64,000 bases of DNA. It comes from Bacteroidota bacterium (lineage in GTDB: Bacteria > Bacteroidota > Bacteroidia > Bacteroidales > UBA7960). The stretch spans positions 1-64,000 of the forward strand of contig REDJ01000108.1 of NCBI GenBank assembly GCA_007693555.1. Reading direction: 5' to 3'. This document shows positions 53,444 through 63,313 of the stretch, one piece after another. Below the pieces are notes generated by a model. The model worked only from the letters and a program-made list of their open reading frames with translations. It did no database searches and was not told where the DNA came from. Positions within the stretch are counted from its first letter, which is position 1. Each line of letters starts with the position of its first letter. Position numbers and translations under genes: made by a program.

Positions 53444-54871
53444 ATGATATACCACCCTGAAATATACAGTATTAAGGATCAAAGGATGAAACCATTTATT
53501 GATCCTGACGAGATATGGAACTTGATAAATCACTCAAAAGGCGACAAAAAAAGGGTAAGAGAAATTATTCAGGCTTCATTGGACAAAAAGAGGCTTTCTC
53601 TGGAGGAAACAGCTATACTTATCAATGCAGAAAATCCCGATTTAATTGAGGAAATAAAAGAGGGTGCCAGAACACTCAAGGAAAAAGTGTATGGTGAACG
53701 CATTGTACTTTTTGCCCCTTTGTATGTAGGTGATCTGTGTACCAACAATTGCCAATACTGTGGGTTCAGGTCGGAGAACAAGGAAATGAAGCGTATTACA
53801 CTCAGCAGAGACGAATTGATCACTGAAACCATGGCATTGATAGATCAGGGCCATAAGAGATTAATCCTTGTATACGGTGAGCATCCCAAATATTCTGCTG
53901 AATTTATCGCAGATACTGTAAAGATTGTATACGGAGTAAAACATAATAATGGAGAAATTCGTCGTGTCAATATAAATGCTGCACCTTTTGATATACAGGG
54001 GTTTCGTACAATAAAGGACTCCGGGATCGGTACTTTCCAGATTTTCCAGGAAACTTATCATGAACCCACATATGCCAAAGTACACCTTGGAGGTGTAAAA
54101 AGAAATTACGATTGGCGTTTGACTGCGCTGGATCGCGCACAGGAAGCAGGCATTGATGATGTGGGAATAGGTGCACTTTTCGGATTATACGATTGGCGTT
54201 TTGAAGTTCTGGGACTTGTTCGCCATGTTAACCATTTTGAAGCAGTTTACAAGGTTGGGCCTCACACCATAAGCTTTCCCAGGGTTCAGAATGCATTGAA
54301 ACTAAATATAAGCAAAGATTATTTGGTTAAGGACGATGAGTTTGTCCGTTTGGTTTCAATACTTCGTCTTGCTGTACCCTATACCGGAATGATTTTGACT
54401 GCCCGTGAACCCAGACACATACGCGATCAGGTATTGCGATTCGGAGTATCACAAATTGACGGGGGCACAAACCTTGAGCTTGGTGGCTACTCAAAAGCCA
54501 AAAAAGATACCCAGGATCTTACCATGGAACAGTTTCAGATTAATGACAATCGTTCGCTCAATGAGATAATGGATGAATTAATAAAAACAGGTTATATCCC
54601 TTCATTTTGTACAGCCTGTTACAGGCTTGGAAGAACAGGTGAGCATTTTATGGAATTTTCTGTTCCGGGTTTTATCAAAAGATTTTGTTCACCTAATGCA
54701 TTGCTTACCCTGGCCGAGTACCTTGAAGATTATGCTCCACAGGATACAAAAGAAAAAGGGTATAAGCTTATTGATAAAAAAATATCAGAACTATCTGAAA
54801 ATCAAAATGTTGAAAGACTCAGGGAAAAGGTTAAAATGGTTAAAGACGGCAAACGTGATTTATATTTTTAA
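53444..54871 (+). CDS. hydG: HydG, [FeFe]-hydrogenase maturase (tyrosine lyase)
   Basis: HydG is a radical-SAM enzyme that cleaves tyrosine to make the CO and CN ligands of the H-cluster. The SAM cluster motif is C-x3-C-x2-C (CTNNCQYC, about 100-107), and the C-terminal cluster motif is C-x2-C-x22-C starting at CTAC, exactly as in HydG. Length 475 is normal. HydE and HydF are not in this window. Downstream are two small TM1266-type genes and an Rrf2 regulator. Confidence 0.96.
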   Translation: MIYHPEIYSIKDQRMKPFIDPDEIWNLINHSKGDKKRVREIIQASLDKKRLSLEETAILINAENPDLIEEIKEGARTLKEKVYGERIVLFAPLYVGDLCTNNCQYCGFRSENKEMKRITLSRDELITETMALIDQGHKRLILVYGEHPKYSAEFIADTVKIVYGVKHNNGEIRRVNINAAPFDIQGFRTIKDSGIGTFQIFQETYHEPTYAKVHLGGVKRNYDWRLTALDRAQEAGIDDVGIGALFGLYDWRFEVLGLVRHVNHFEAVYKVGPHTISFPRVQNALKLNISKDYLVKDDEFVRLVSILRLAVPYTGMILTAREPRHIRDQVLRFGVSQIDGGTNLELGGYSKAKKDTQDLTMEQFQINDNRSLNEIMDELIKTGYIPSFCTACYRLGRTGEHFMEFSVPGFIKRFCSPNALLTLAEYLEDYAPQDTKEKGYKLIDKKISELSENQNVERLREKVKMVKDGKRDLYF

Positions 54872-54904
54872 AGAATTCGGTTATTCATCTTAAAACGAAC
54901 AGAT

Positions 54905-55180
54905 ATGCATCAGTCAAGAATAATGGGAATCATGGTCTACGACCGTATCAAGGAAGCCGGAAAGACCCAGGAGGTGTTATCAAAATATAGCCAGATTATT
55001 CTTACAAGGCTGGGTTTTCATGAATTATCCAGAGATGTTTGCAGCAGAGTAGGAACCATTCTTCTGGTATTGCAGGGCAAACCTGAAGTCTGGGATAAGT
55101 TGCAGGCTGAACTTGAAGAAATAGGCGGTGTTGAGGTTCAGATTATGAAATTCAGAAATCTGGTAGATGCTGCCGGTTAA
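54905..55180 (+). CDS. TM1266-type iron-only hydrogenase system protein
   Basis: A 91-residue protein of the family called iron-only hydrogenase system putative regulator (TM1266), an ACT/CopG-like alpha-beta fold. It shows the typical order: a short beta strand IMGIMVYDR, a helix and the LGFHELS segment, then TILLVLQGKPEVWDKLQAEL and a final strand. Its role is unproven. A paralogue follows 32 nt later, so it may act as a pair. Confidence 0.8.
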   Translation: MHQSRIMGIMVYDRIKEAGKTQEVLSKYSQIILTRLGFHELSRDVCSRVGTILLVLQGKPEVWDKLQAELEEIGGVEVQIMKFRNLVDAAG

Positions 55181-55212
55181 ATTAATCATTCAGAATTAAA
55201 TTTATAGATATC

Positions 55213-55464
55213 ATGGATCAACTTGTCATTTTAGGGTTAATGGTAAAAGAAAAGGAAAAGCATGCTGCACGACTACAGCGGATATTTACCAAATACGGAT
55301 GCAGTATAAAAACCCGGTTGGGTTTAAATGAACTCGATATTCCCGAAGCAGGTGAGGCGGGTTTAATCATCCTTGAATTGATGGGTGATATTGAAGAGTG
55401 CGGCAGACTGGAAAACGAACTGCATTCCATTGATGGTATTACCGTTCGTAAAATGACATTTTGA
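55213..55464 (+). CDS. Second TM1266-type small protein
   Basis: An 83-residue paralogue of the preceding protein with the same pattern (LVILGLMVKEKEKHAA, TRLGLNEL, LIILELMGD, IDGITVRKM). No other domain. The two adjacent copies may form a heterodimer. Confidence 0.78.
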   Translation: MDQLVILGLMVKEKEKHAARLQRIFTKYGCSIKTRLGLNELDIPEAGEAGLIILELMGDIEECGRLENELHSIDGITVRKMTF

Positions 55465-55526
55465 TTTCAAATCAACAAATATAAAAACCACAAACTACCT
55501 CGATTTTATTCCTCAAAGCAAAAGCA

Positions 55527-55937
55527 ATGGCAAAAATTGTTCATCTTTCCGAAGCCGCATCTCTGGCCATACATGCAATGGTGTTGATAGCAAAATCTGA
55601 TACCCATATTAATGTAAATATTCTTGCACAGGAAATGGGCGCTTCACGTAACCACCTGGCCAAGGTTTTACAACAACTGGTGAAACATAATTTCCTGAAA
55701 TCGGTGCGTGGCCCCAGCGGTGGATTTGTTCTGAACATTGAACCATCTGAAATTACTATTCTTGATATTTATCAGGCCATTGAAGGAAAAATTGAAACTC
55801 CTAACTGTCCGCTTGACAGACAGATTTGTCCTTTTGAAAAATGCCTTATGGGCGGAATGGTAAGCAAAGTTACCAATCAATTTAAGGAGTATTTTGAAGA
55901 GCAAACCCTGGAAAGGTTTATTAAAGAGCCTTATTGA
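55527..55937 (+). CDS. Rrf2-family transcriptional regulator
   Basis: A winged-helix Rrf2 protein of 136 residues with the HTH GASRNHLAKVLQQLVK and wing VRGPSGGF. Three cysteines in the C-terminal loop (C-x6-C-x4-C, from NCPLDRQ) may bind an Fe-S cluster, as in IscR or NsrR. It ends the hydG run and may control iron-sulfur or hydrogenase maturation genes. Confidence 0.9.
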   Translation: MAKIVHLSEAASLAIHAMVLIAKSDTHINVNILAQEMGASRNHLAKVLQQLVKHNFLKSVRGPSGGFVLNIEPSEITILDIYQAIEGKIETPNCPLDRQICPFEKCLMGGMVSKVTNQFKEYFEEQTLERFIKEPY

Positions 55938-56088
55938 ATTTCCTTTATTTTTTTTGATTAATCTTTTCAGGTAAAGTATCGATATCGGATTGATATTACT
56001 TTTTGGAAAAATTTTACCTTCCTTTTTAAACCTTTCATGATAATATTCATCAAAGTAACAAATTCTGAATATTAACTTTAAAATTTTA

Positions 56089-56583
56089 ATGATCATGAAA
56101 GCAAATAATCTTTTAATTGTTACGCTGGTATTATTTTTCGCATTAAATGTGGATGTTTTTGCCCAAAGAGGACAACGCGGTTATCAGGAAAGAGCAGGCG
56201 AATGTTTAAACATTCCTGAACTTAAAGAAGAACAGAAAACAAAAATCCAGGCTATTCGTACACAACGCATTAGTCAAACAACAACACATCGCGCTCAAAT
56301 GGATGAACTTAGAGCAAAGTTAAGAACTTTGAGGCTTGCGGAAAATCCTGATATGACACAAATAGAAAGTGTTATTGATCAAATGGCTTCTCTCAGGGCT
56401 GAACATATGAAAGCCAATACTGCTCACCACCAGCAAATAAGAGAAATTCTGACTCCAGAACAAAGGGTTGTATTTGACAGTCGTACTGCTAATCGCCCAC
56501 GTTTTGAAAACAGAAATATAAGGAGAGGAGATGGTGGCCAGGGTCGCTATCAGGATATGGCACCACGAGGCAGAAGAAGATAA
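56089..56583 (+). CDS. Periplasmic Spy/CpxP-like small protein
   Basis: Signal peptide of about 24 residues (ending VFAQ), then a helical domain of 100 residues with LTPEQRVVF near its end, which resembles the LTxxQ motif of Spy/CpxP chaperones, and a basic, Gly/Arg-rich tail. Met1 (56089) or Met3 (56095) may be the start. Function in envelope stress is likely but unproven. Confidence 0.7.
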   Translation: MIMKANNLLIVTLVLFFALNVDVFAQRGQRGYQERAGECLNIPELKEEQKTKIQAIRTQRISQTTTHRAQMDELRAKLRTLRLAENPDMTQIESVIDQMASLRAEHMKANTAHHQQIREILTPEQRVVFDSRTANRPRFENRNIRRGDGGQGRYQDMAPRGRRR

Positions 56584-56613
56584 AATTAGAATGGCTACTT
56601 AGTCCTTTTTGTG

Positions 56614-56640
56614 AAAAAGCCCGCATTGCCGGGCTTTTTT
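56614..56640 (+). terminator. Terminator after the Spy-like gene
   Basis: Ten-base-pair stem AAAAAGCCCG/CGGGCTTTTT with a 6-nt loop and trailing T. Confidence 0.88.
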
Positions 56641-56786
56641 ATTTACCTCGGTTGCATTGAATTCCATATCTTTGCCGCTGAAAATACAGGCTTGCCTTAA
56701 GCAGCTTTTTTTTTGTAAAAAACAGATAGGAAATATATAGCGTTGGAGATTTCTCTCCGCATGAAAAAAAGAGACCACGTTTTGTT

Positions 56787-58019
56787 ATGATCAAACGAAC
56801 TATTACACTAATTTTCATAGCTTTTTTAATAAAAACCCTTGTATTTGCAGGAGATAATCCAATTCAAATTAAGCCTTACGGATACATAAGCTACGAAATC
56901 ATTTATGATACTTACCGATCTGTCGATACACGCGACGGAGAATTGTATCTCTTTCCCAAAAGACCGGAATTTGATATTCATGGTAATGATATCAACAAAA
57001 GAAGTAAATTCAATATGCTCTCCGTACATTCCCGTGTGGGCATGGATATCAAAGGTCCGGATGCACTGGGAGCAAAAACCTCCGGGAGGATTGAAGCTGA
57101 TTTTTTTGGTACACGGCAGGAATATGTAAGGATGTTAAGAATGCGACAGGCTTTTGTGCGATTGAATTGGCAAACAACTGAACTAATTCTGGGCAATACT
57201 TTTCACCCGTTTTTTGTGCTGGATTGCTTCCCCAACACTATTTCGTTTGCAGCTGCAGTACCTTTTCATCCACTAAACCGGTCTCCCCAGCTTCGTTTAA
57301 CCCAGGATTTCAGTCCCGGTATTTCTGCATCCCTTTCATTTATCGTGCATGGATACCACAATAGTGCCGGCCCCAATGATCAGCAACGTGAATCAGGATT
57401 ACCCGAGTCCGTATTTCAGTTGCGGTTTGGAAACAAATCTGATTTGCTTTTCGGAATGTCAGCAGGGTATAAATTTTTGTCACCCAGAGATATTACAACC
57501 GGAGGAGAGGCAACCGATAAAATAGTTGGGTCCTATCATCTTCAGGCATTTTCCAGATATGACACTGATTTGCTAAGCATTAAACTTGAAGGAATTTATG
57601 GCGAAAACCTGAGCCATTTTGTTATGATTGGCGGGTATGGGGCGAAAGGATCTCCTGATGATTTTGACTGGAGCAGCGATTTCGATTATACCAATCTCAG
57701 AACCTTATCCATCTGGACTGATATAGAATCTCCCGGAAGCCGGTGGCAATGGGGATTGTTTGCAGGATATACGGAAAACTTAGGCGCCGGAGAATTGTAT
57801 ATTCCTATTCCAGGATTGACCAGATATGATGAATTGCATTACCTTTTTCGCATATCACCACGATTGCTGTATCATTCCAATAATCTCAGTTTTGGTGTTG
57901 AGTATTCCTATTACAATGCAGTTTATGCCGAGGAGTATGATGCAAAAGGAAAGCCCTCCGTTTCCATGGACCCGGCAATTAATAATCACATTATACTTAT
58001 GGCAAGATACTCTTTCTGA
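56787..58019 (+). CDS. Outer-membrane porin-like beta-barrel protein
   Basis: Signal peptide 1-21, then about 390 residues of alternating hydrophobic/polar strands with many Tyr and Gly, ending in the hallmark ARYSF. Early motif PYGYISYEIIYDTYRS resembles DcaP/OprO-like porins. No periplasmic plug. The substrate is unknown; the gene is alone between terminators and a convergent thioredoxin gene. Confidence 0.72.
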   Translation: MIKRTITLIFIAFLIKTLVFAGDNPIQIKPYGYISYEIIYDTYRSVDTRDGELYLFPKRPEFDIHGNDINKRSKFNMLSVHSRVGMDIKGPDALGAKTSGRIEADFFGTRQEYVRMLRMRQAFVRLNWQTTELILGNTFHPFFVLDCFPNTISFAAAVPFHPLNRSPQLRLTQDFSPGISASLSFIVHGYHNSAGPNDQQRESGLPESVFQLRFGNKSDLLFGMSAGYKFLSPRDITTGGEATDKIVGSYHLQAFSRYDTDLLSIKLEGIYGENLSHFVMIGGYGAKGSPDDFDWSSDFDYTNLRTLSIWTDIESPGSRWQWGLFAGYTENLGAGELYIPIPGLTRYDELHYLFRISPRLLYHSNNLSFGVEYSYYNAVYAEEYDAKGKPSVSMDPAINNHIILMARYSF

Positions 58020-58029
58020 AATCAGAAAA

Positions 58030-59133
58030 TCAAACAGCTGACAGAAGTCTGGGTATCAATTCTATTAACTCGTTGTATTTCAAATTTTTGGCAACTATAA
58101 TGCCATCGGGGCCAATGAGAACATTCTGAGGAATACTTCGAATTACATATTCACCTGCCGGACCGCTTCTCCAGCCCTGCAGGTCACTTACCTGTGGCCA
58201 TGTGAGTCCGTCTTCCTCAATTCCCCTTACCCAGGCATCATGATTACGGTCAAGAGAAACTCCCAGTATTTCAAAGTTCTCAGATGCCAATTCTTCATAT
58301 GCTTTTACAAGATTGGGATTCTCAACTCTGCAGTAGGGGCACCAGGAGGCCCAGAAACTGATCAGGACATATTTGCCGGTGAAATCTGAAAGAGATATTT
58401 CATTTCCCTGGGGGTCGGGTAAAGTAAAGTCAACCGCCGGTTTACCTATGGCAACTCTTTCCATATCGACAATGCGCTTGCGAAGATCATCATAATATCG
58501 CGAGCCTTCAAGGTCAGCACTAAATAAAGAAACTAACTCATTAAGTTCCTCATGATCCAAACCGTGTGCAAGCTGGCGCATAGCTATAAACACTGCAGCC
58601 GGTTGATCCGGATATTGTTCGATATAGTTTATAATTGCAAGTCTTTTTAGATTTTCAGTTTCGGCTGTCTGTTCCCTGAGCCTGTCAGCAAGCACCTCAT
58701 TTTCTTCCATTATAGCCGTTTGAATTTCCTGTTGTTCAGCTCTAAGTCGTTCATCATAAGATAAAACCACATCATCCAGCCCTGCATAGATATCATGTGA
58801 CCGGGAACCGGAAACAATATATTCTGAAGGATTTTGTGAATCAATATAAACTTCTATATCAGAAGCTTCCAGGAAAATTGCAAGGCGACTCGCTACTCCG
58901 TCGATGTTGAGATAAAACATTTCAGGATGTTCGATTGTACCCGTAAATAAAAATACTCCGTTAACTATTTCAGCAGAATCAACATTTACCATTAACCCGT
59001 CTACTCTGTCTTGAAGAAATACGATTCCTTCATTCAGGCCTTCAACAGTGCCGGTGATAGTAAATGTGCCTCTTGTTGCAGGCTGGCAGGCGAAAATAGC
59101 TGCCGCCATTAATACAATCATTATTTTTTTCAT
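58030..59133 (-). CDS. TlpA-type thiol-disulfide lipoprotein with DUF4369 domain
   Basis: Lipoprotein signal (AIFAC, Cys16), a DUF4369-like domain (about 20-120), a helical middle region, and a TlpA/AhpC-like thioredoxin domain (about 225-367) with the active-site WASWCPYC. In Bacteroidota such proteins carry out reductive or thiol-exchange steps in the periplasm. It is 5 nt downstream of the symporter gene, but no link is evident. Confidence 0.9.
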   Translation of the reverse strand: MKKIMIVLMAAAIFACQPATRGTFTITGTVEGLNEGIVFLQDRVDGLMVNVDSAEIVNGVFLFTGTIEHPEMFYLNIDGVASRLAIFLEASDIEVYIDSQNPSEYIVSGSRSHDIYAGLDDVVLSYDERLRAEQQEIQTAIMEENEVLADRLREQTAETENLKRLAIINYIEQYPDQPAAVFIAMRQLAHGLDHEELNELVSLFSADLEGSRYYDDLRKRIVDMERVAIGKPAVDFTLPDPQGNEISLSDFTGKYVLISFWASWCPYCRVENPNLVKAYEELASENFEILGVSLDRNHDAWVRGIEEDGLTWPQVSDLQGWRSGPAGEYVIRSIPQNVLIGPDGIIVAKNLKYNELIELIPRLLSAV

Positions 59134-59138
59134 AGTGC

Positions 59139-60650
59139 TTAAGGTTTATTATCGTGAATAATCTGGTTAAAAATTTCATCATTGTTTTCAGCCTTTTTCG
59201 TATAAAGGCTCACTAACCAGGTTACAATAAGAGCAAAAATAAAGGCAGGTACCAGTTCATACATTTCGTCTTTAAGCCCCTCAACCCTGTTCCAGACAAT
59301 TACAGTAAGTGCACCTGTAATAATACCTGCTATCACACCTGATCGTGTTACATTTTTCCAGTATAAAGCCAGAATGGATGTGGGGCCAAATGCAGCTCCC
59401 AATCCTGCCCATGCAAATAAAACAAGCCAGAATACAAGTTGTTCTGCCACCAAACCAATCAAAAGGGCAGAAAGCACCAAAAGCAAAACAAACCAGCGAC
59501 TTATAAATACAAGCTTTTGCTGGCTTATCTCCTTTTTCTTGTAAATGGTTTTTTCATAAATATCTCTTACCAATGCCGATGCAGCTACCAGCAGCTGTGA
59601 GTCTGCAGTTGACATTATTGCTGCAAAAATAGAGGCTATAACAACACCAAACATAATAGGATGCAGATGCTCGGATGCAAGAGTAGGATAGAGGTTTTCA
59701 GGATCTCCTCCGGGTAGTAAATTTACCTCCGGAAAATAAATCCTTCCAACCATACCGGTAACCAAAGCTCCCAAACCCATAAGAATATTTGCACCGGTGC
59801 CCACCATAGCCGTCATTTTCAAACGTTTTGGATTTTTAATTGACATATACCGGGCTATGATGTGTGGATTACCCACAGAGCCCAGACCAATTCCGAGGAA
59901 ACCCACCAAAGCACCTGCCGACAGGGCAAATGCCCCGGTATAACTACCTGCCTGATTAGGTATCTGGGAAGCAAGTTCATAGAAAGTACCGAATCCTCCC
60001 AGATGCATAATTGCAATTGTGGGTAATACCAAAAGTGCAATGATCATGATAAAACCCTGAACGGTATCAGTAACACTAACAGCAAGGAAACCTCCAACAA
60101 CAGTATAAAACAATACTATAAATGCTGTAAGAAGAATACCCTGCGTTTCACTCATTTGAAAACTTGCACTGAATGTTTTACCACCGGCAACAAATTGCGC
60201 TGAAACATAGGCAAGCATAAAAATGATAATAATGACAGCGACAACGGTTCTGATGGTTCCGGTTTTATCAGCAAACCGTTCTTCAAAAAAATCGGGAATG
60301 GTTATACAATCCCTGTTCTCACTGAATCTCCTGATACGGGGTGCATAGTAAAAGAAAAGAAAAAACTCAGCTATGATATATCCTGCAGCAGCCCACAAAG
60401 CAGATAATCCCATTGTAAATGCCATACCGGTAAAACCAAGCAGAAGCCATGCACTTCTACCGCTTACCACAGCAGACAAAGCAACCACAATCATACTCAT
60501 TTTACGACCCCCGATAAAAAAATTACTGATCCCCTTTGATGAAAACCTGGCTGCAAGAACACCAATCAATACAATGAGAATCAGATATCCTATGAAGGCA
60601 CTTAATGCGTAATTATCAACATGTAAAACAAAGGATTGTATTTCTTCCAT
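59139..60650 (-). CDS. Sodium:solute symporter, PutP-like
   Basis: An SSS-family transporter of 503 residues and about 13 helices. The FFIGGRKM motif after TM1, SGRSAWLLLGFTG and the later YTVVGGFLAVSVTDTVQG segment are close to Na+/proline symporter PutP. Na+-driven uptake of proline or a related compound is likely; no proline catabolic gene is next to it. Confidence 0.88.
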   Translation of the reverse strand: MEEIQSFVLHVDNYALSAFIGYLILIVLIGVLAARFSSKGISNFFIGGRKMSMIVVALSAVVSGRSAWLLLGFTGMAFTMGLSALWAAAGYIIAEFFLFFYYAPRIRRFSENRDCITIPDFFEERFADKTGTIRTVVAVIIIIFMLAYVSAQFVAGGKTFSASFQMSETQGILLTAFIVLFYTVVGGFLAVSVTDTVQGFIMIIALLVLPTIAIMHLGGFGTFYELASQIPNQAGSYTGAFALSAGALVGFLGIGLGSVGNPHIIARYMSIKNPKRLKMTAMVGTGANILMGLGALVTGMVGRIYFPEVNLLPGGDPENLYPTLASEHLHPIMFGVVIASIFAAIMSTADSQLLVAASALVRDIYEKTIYKKKEISQQKLVFISRWFVLLLVLSALLIGLVAEQLVFWLVLFAWAGLGAAFGPTSILALYWKNVTRSGVIAGIITGALTVIVWNRVEGLKDEMYELVPAFIFALIVTWLVSLYTKKAENNDEIFNQIIHDNKP

Positions 60651-60711
60651 GCACGTGTGTTTTGGTCAAACAGAAATCTAATGTACATAATATTTTCACA
60701 CTCCTGAAATA

Positions 60712-61464
60712 CTATATCACTTCAAGTGTTTCTTTTTTTATCCACCCAACATTGCCATCCGGCAGTCTGATTTCAACCCATTCACCGAGTGTATTTCGTA
60801 TTTGTACCTTGGTGCCCTCATGCATAAGGAAAAGGTCAGGGCTTTGTACTGTTGGAGAACTTTTTGCAGCAACACGAGGACTTAGAATGATAGCCTGATC
60901 ATCAGCAGTTAATCGATTATATTGCTTTTGGGCAAAAATGAGCGAAAGTGCAGTGAAAATAAGGAACAATAGTGCGGTATAGAAAGATATCTTTTTGATC
61001 CCGCGTGTACGGGAAAACAGGAAAAATGATGTAAGCAACAGGAATAAAGTTAAAAACACGATGCCGGTAATCCCCCAGCCTGTAGCTGATTGCATCATAT
61101 ATGCATTTCTCCACCATTTTTCGTAAAACAACAGGGGTCTTTTTTCTATACGATCAACAATTCTGTTTCTGGCTACATGTAGATTATATTGAATATCTTC
61201 ATCATTAGGACGGAGACGCAAAGCCCTTTCATAATTCAAAATGGCTTTTCCCAGACGGTTAATTTTGAAATAAGCATTTCCAAGATTATAATACAAATCA
61301 GCCGATTCCCAACCTTGTTCTATTACTTGTTGATATAATTCTGCTGCAAAGGAGTATTCGCTGCGGGAGTATGCCTCATTGGCCTGCTCAATCAGTGTGT
61401 GAGGCTGAGTAGTATGAGCATCGAAAAATGCAAATAAAAAAATGAGTAAAATCAGATGCTTCAT
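60712..61464 (-). CDS. batE: BatE-like TPR and SH3 protein
   Basis: Signal peptide, two or three TPR motifs (about 20-105), two transmembrane helices (about 125-170) and a C-terminal SH3-like domain (about 190-250). The order TPR-TM-SH3 directly after batD is the BatE arrangement of the Bacteroides aerotolerance operon. The start overlaps the batD stop by 4 nt. Exact biochemical role is not known. Confidence 0.85.
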   Translation of the reverse strand: MKHLILLIFLFAFFDAHTTQPHTLIEQANEAYSRSEYSFAAELYQQVIEQGWESADLYYNLGNAYFKINRLGKAILNYERALRLRPNDEDIQYNLHVARNRIVDRIEKRPLLFYEKWWRNAYMMQSATGWGITGIVFLTLFLLLTSFFLFSRTRGIKKISFYTALLFLIFTALSLIFAQKQYNRLTADDQAIILSPRVAAKSSPTVQSPDLFLMHEGTKVQIRNTLGEWVEIRLPDGNVGWIKKETLEVI

Positions 61465-63299
61465 TTCCCGTTCTTTTTACTTCTTAAGTCTTTTTCGATA
61501 GTGATAATTGTTTGTAATGCTTTCTGATAAATCTCTGTCATTTTATCCTCCTTTTCTCCGGGTGCAAAACGTGCAAATTCAGTTTCATTCAATGTATCCA
61601 GAAAACTCTTGGAGAGCTCCTGTGGAACCTTCTGCGATTTAAATGCTCCTGATACCGTATCTTTGTTCAGGATGGAAACAGGTATGCTGAGTTTGTCTGA
61701 AAGATATCCCCACAGTGCTTTAAATATCTCATCATAGAAATCATTCTCAGATTTCTTATCCATGAAAGTTCTGGCTTTTTTCAATCTTTTCCGTGCAATT
61801 TTTTCTGCTCTTTTATTTCTGAGCAATTGCTGGTTGCTTTGAAGTTTGATGTGATTTCTCCAGTATACCAGGAAAAAGGAAAACAACATAAATGGCAGCG
61901 CAGTCAGAATGTAAAACAATCTGCTTCCATAAAAAACAGTTCCTTTTGGAATCAGATTTATGGGATGGGTGCGTATAAACCTGATATCGGTGGTAAGCTG
62001 TCGGATATCTTCTTGTCTGGCAGTTCCAGCAGCTGTGCCCGGTTGAGAAGGATCCCCACTCACCTGTAAAGTAAATTCAGGAGTGTTTCGGGTGATATAT
62101 TGCTGCCGTGAGGGATCGAAATAAACAAACTGGAATGGGGGAATCACAAATTCGCCTCCGGTTCGTGGTATCATAAGATATTCAAAAGTTCTCGAACCAC
62201 TTACTCCAGAAGTAGTATTACGGATGTTATCGGCCACATTGGGGTCAAATACTTCCAGGTTAGCCGGAAAATTAAAATCCGGTTTTTCCAGCATGCGCAT
62301 GTTTCCTTTTCCTGAAATGGTAACCCTCAGATTGGTTGCATCATTAGGATTAAGCTCTTTATTGGTAATGTGTGCAGAAATTTCAAAATCTGTTCCAACC
62401 ATACCGGTGAAAGCAGCCGGCCTGTTTTGAACAGGCAGGGGCTTAACATTCAACCTGAGTGTGTTTGATTTAATTATTTGCCTTACTGACCTTTGATCGA
62501 ACGGCGAACCGCCAAAAAACTCGTCAAAAAGACTTTGTCTCCTTCTCTGACCTGGTAAGTTCACAACTGCTTCCACTTCAAGGGGTTCTATGGTCAATTC
62601 TCCGCTTCGTTGTGGAAAAAGCGCAACCCTTCGGATTTCTGCCACCCGATAGGTTTCTCCGTCAACAACCTGTGTGCGCGTTTGTGGCTGACCCGGTGCG
62701 GTAAGATTTTCAGACCAGAATCCCCTGTAGGATGGTAATTTGTCAACAGAATACTGACTTACACTCACCCGGGTAAAAATTTCATAAGTAACAATTACCT
62801 GTTCTCCCTGGAAAGGGTTGGTGTTACTGGCCGAAGCACGAATAAAGAGGTCTCTTGCCGATGCCTCTGTTTGCAGGGCTTCCTGTTGCCGGTCAGGTGC
62901 AGGGGGAGGAGTTGCAGTGGCTGCTGTTACGGTAATTGTTACGGAATTGGATTGATAGTTTTGGCCATCAATATTAACACGGGCCGGGGGAATGGTAAAT
63001 TGTCCTTCCGCTGTGGCTTCCAGTTCATAGGTATAAGAGAAGGACTCAACACGGGTAGTTTGATTGTTTATAATCTGTACTGATGTGCTCGATGACTGGC
63101 TGGGGCCTGAAAGCGTCCGAAATCCGGCAAATGAAGGAGCAGAAAAATCTGATGGCCTGGAATTTACCTGGTAGGTAATACGAAATCGTTCACCTACCGC
63201 CACACTGGCCGGAGCAGATGCAGTAAATTCAATATCACCGGCATGGGAAAACCCTGCGGTTATGAAAATAAGTATGAATATCCCAAATATTCTCTGCAT
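61461..63299 (-). CDS. batD: BatD-like oxygen-tolerance membrane protein
   Basis: Signal peptide (1-20), a large periplasmic part with repeated Ig-like or protease-inhibitor-like domains (ASVAVGERFRITYQV near the start), one transmembrane helix near residue 455-475 and a cytoplasmic helical tail. Length 612 and the neighbouring BatC and BatE genes identify it as BatD. It ends 15 nt after batC. The Bat system aids aerotolerance and envelope integrity. Confidence 0.92.
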   Translation of the reverse strand: MQRIFGIFILIFITAGFSHAGDIEFTASAPASVAVGERFRITYQVNSRPSDFSAPSFAGFRTLSGPSQSSSTSVQIINNQTTRVESFSYTYELEATAEGQFTIPPARVNIDGQNYQSNSVTITVTAATATPPPAPDRQQEALQTEASARDLFIRASASNTNPFQGEQVIVTYEIFTRVSVSQYSVDKLPSYRGFWSENLTAPGQPQTRTQVVDGETYRVAEIRRVALFPQRSGELTIEPLEVEAVVNLPGQRRRQSLFDEFFGGSPFDQRSVRQIIKSNTLRLNVKPLPVQNRPAAFTGMVGTDFEISAHITNKELNPNDATNLRVTISGKGNMRMLEKPDFNFPANLEVFDPNVADNIRNTTSGVSGSRTFEYLMIPRTGGEFVIPPFQFVYFDPSRQQYITRNTPEFTLQVSGDPSQPGTAAGTARQEDIRQLTTDIRFIRTHPINLIPKGTVFYGSRLFYILTALPFMLFSFFLVYWRNHIKLQSNQQLLRNKRAEKIARKRLKKARTFMDKKSENDFYDEIFKALWGYLSDKLSIPVSILNKDTVSGAFKSQKVPQELSKSFLDTLNETEFARFAPGEKEDKMTEIYQKALQTIITIEKDLRSKKNGK

Positions 63300-63313
63300 A
63301 GCATTTTAAAAAA

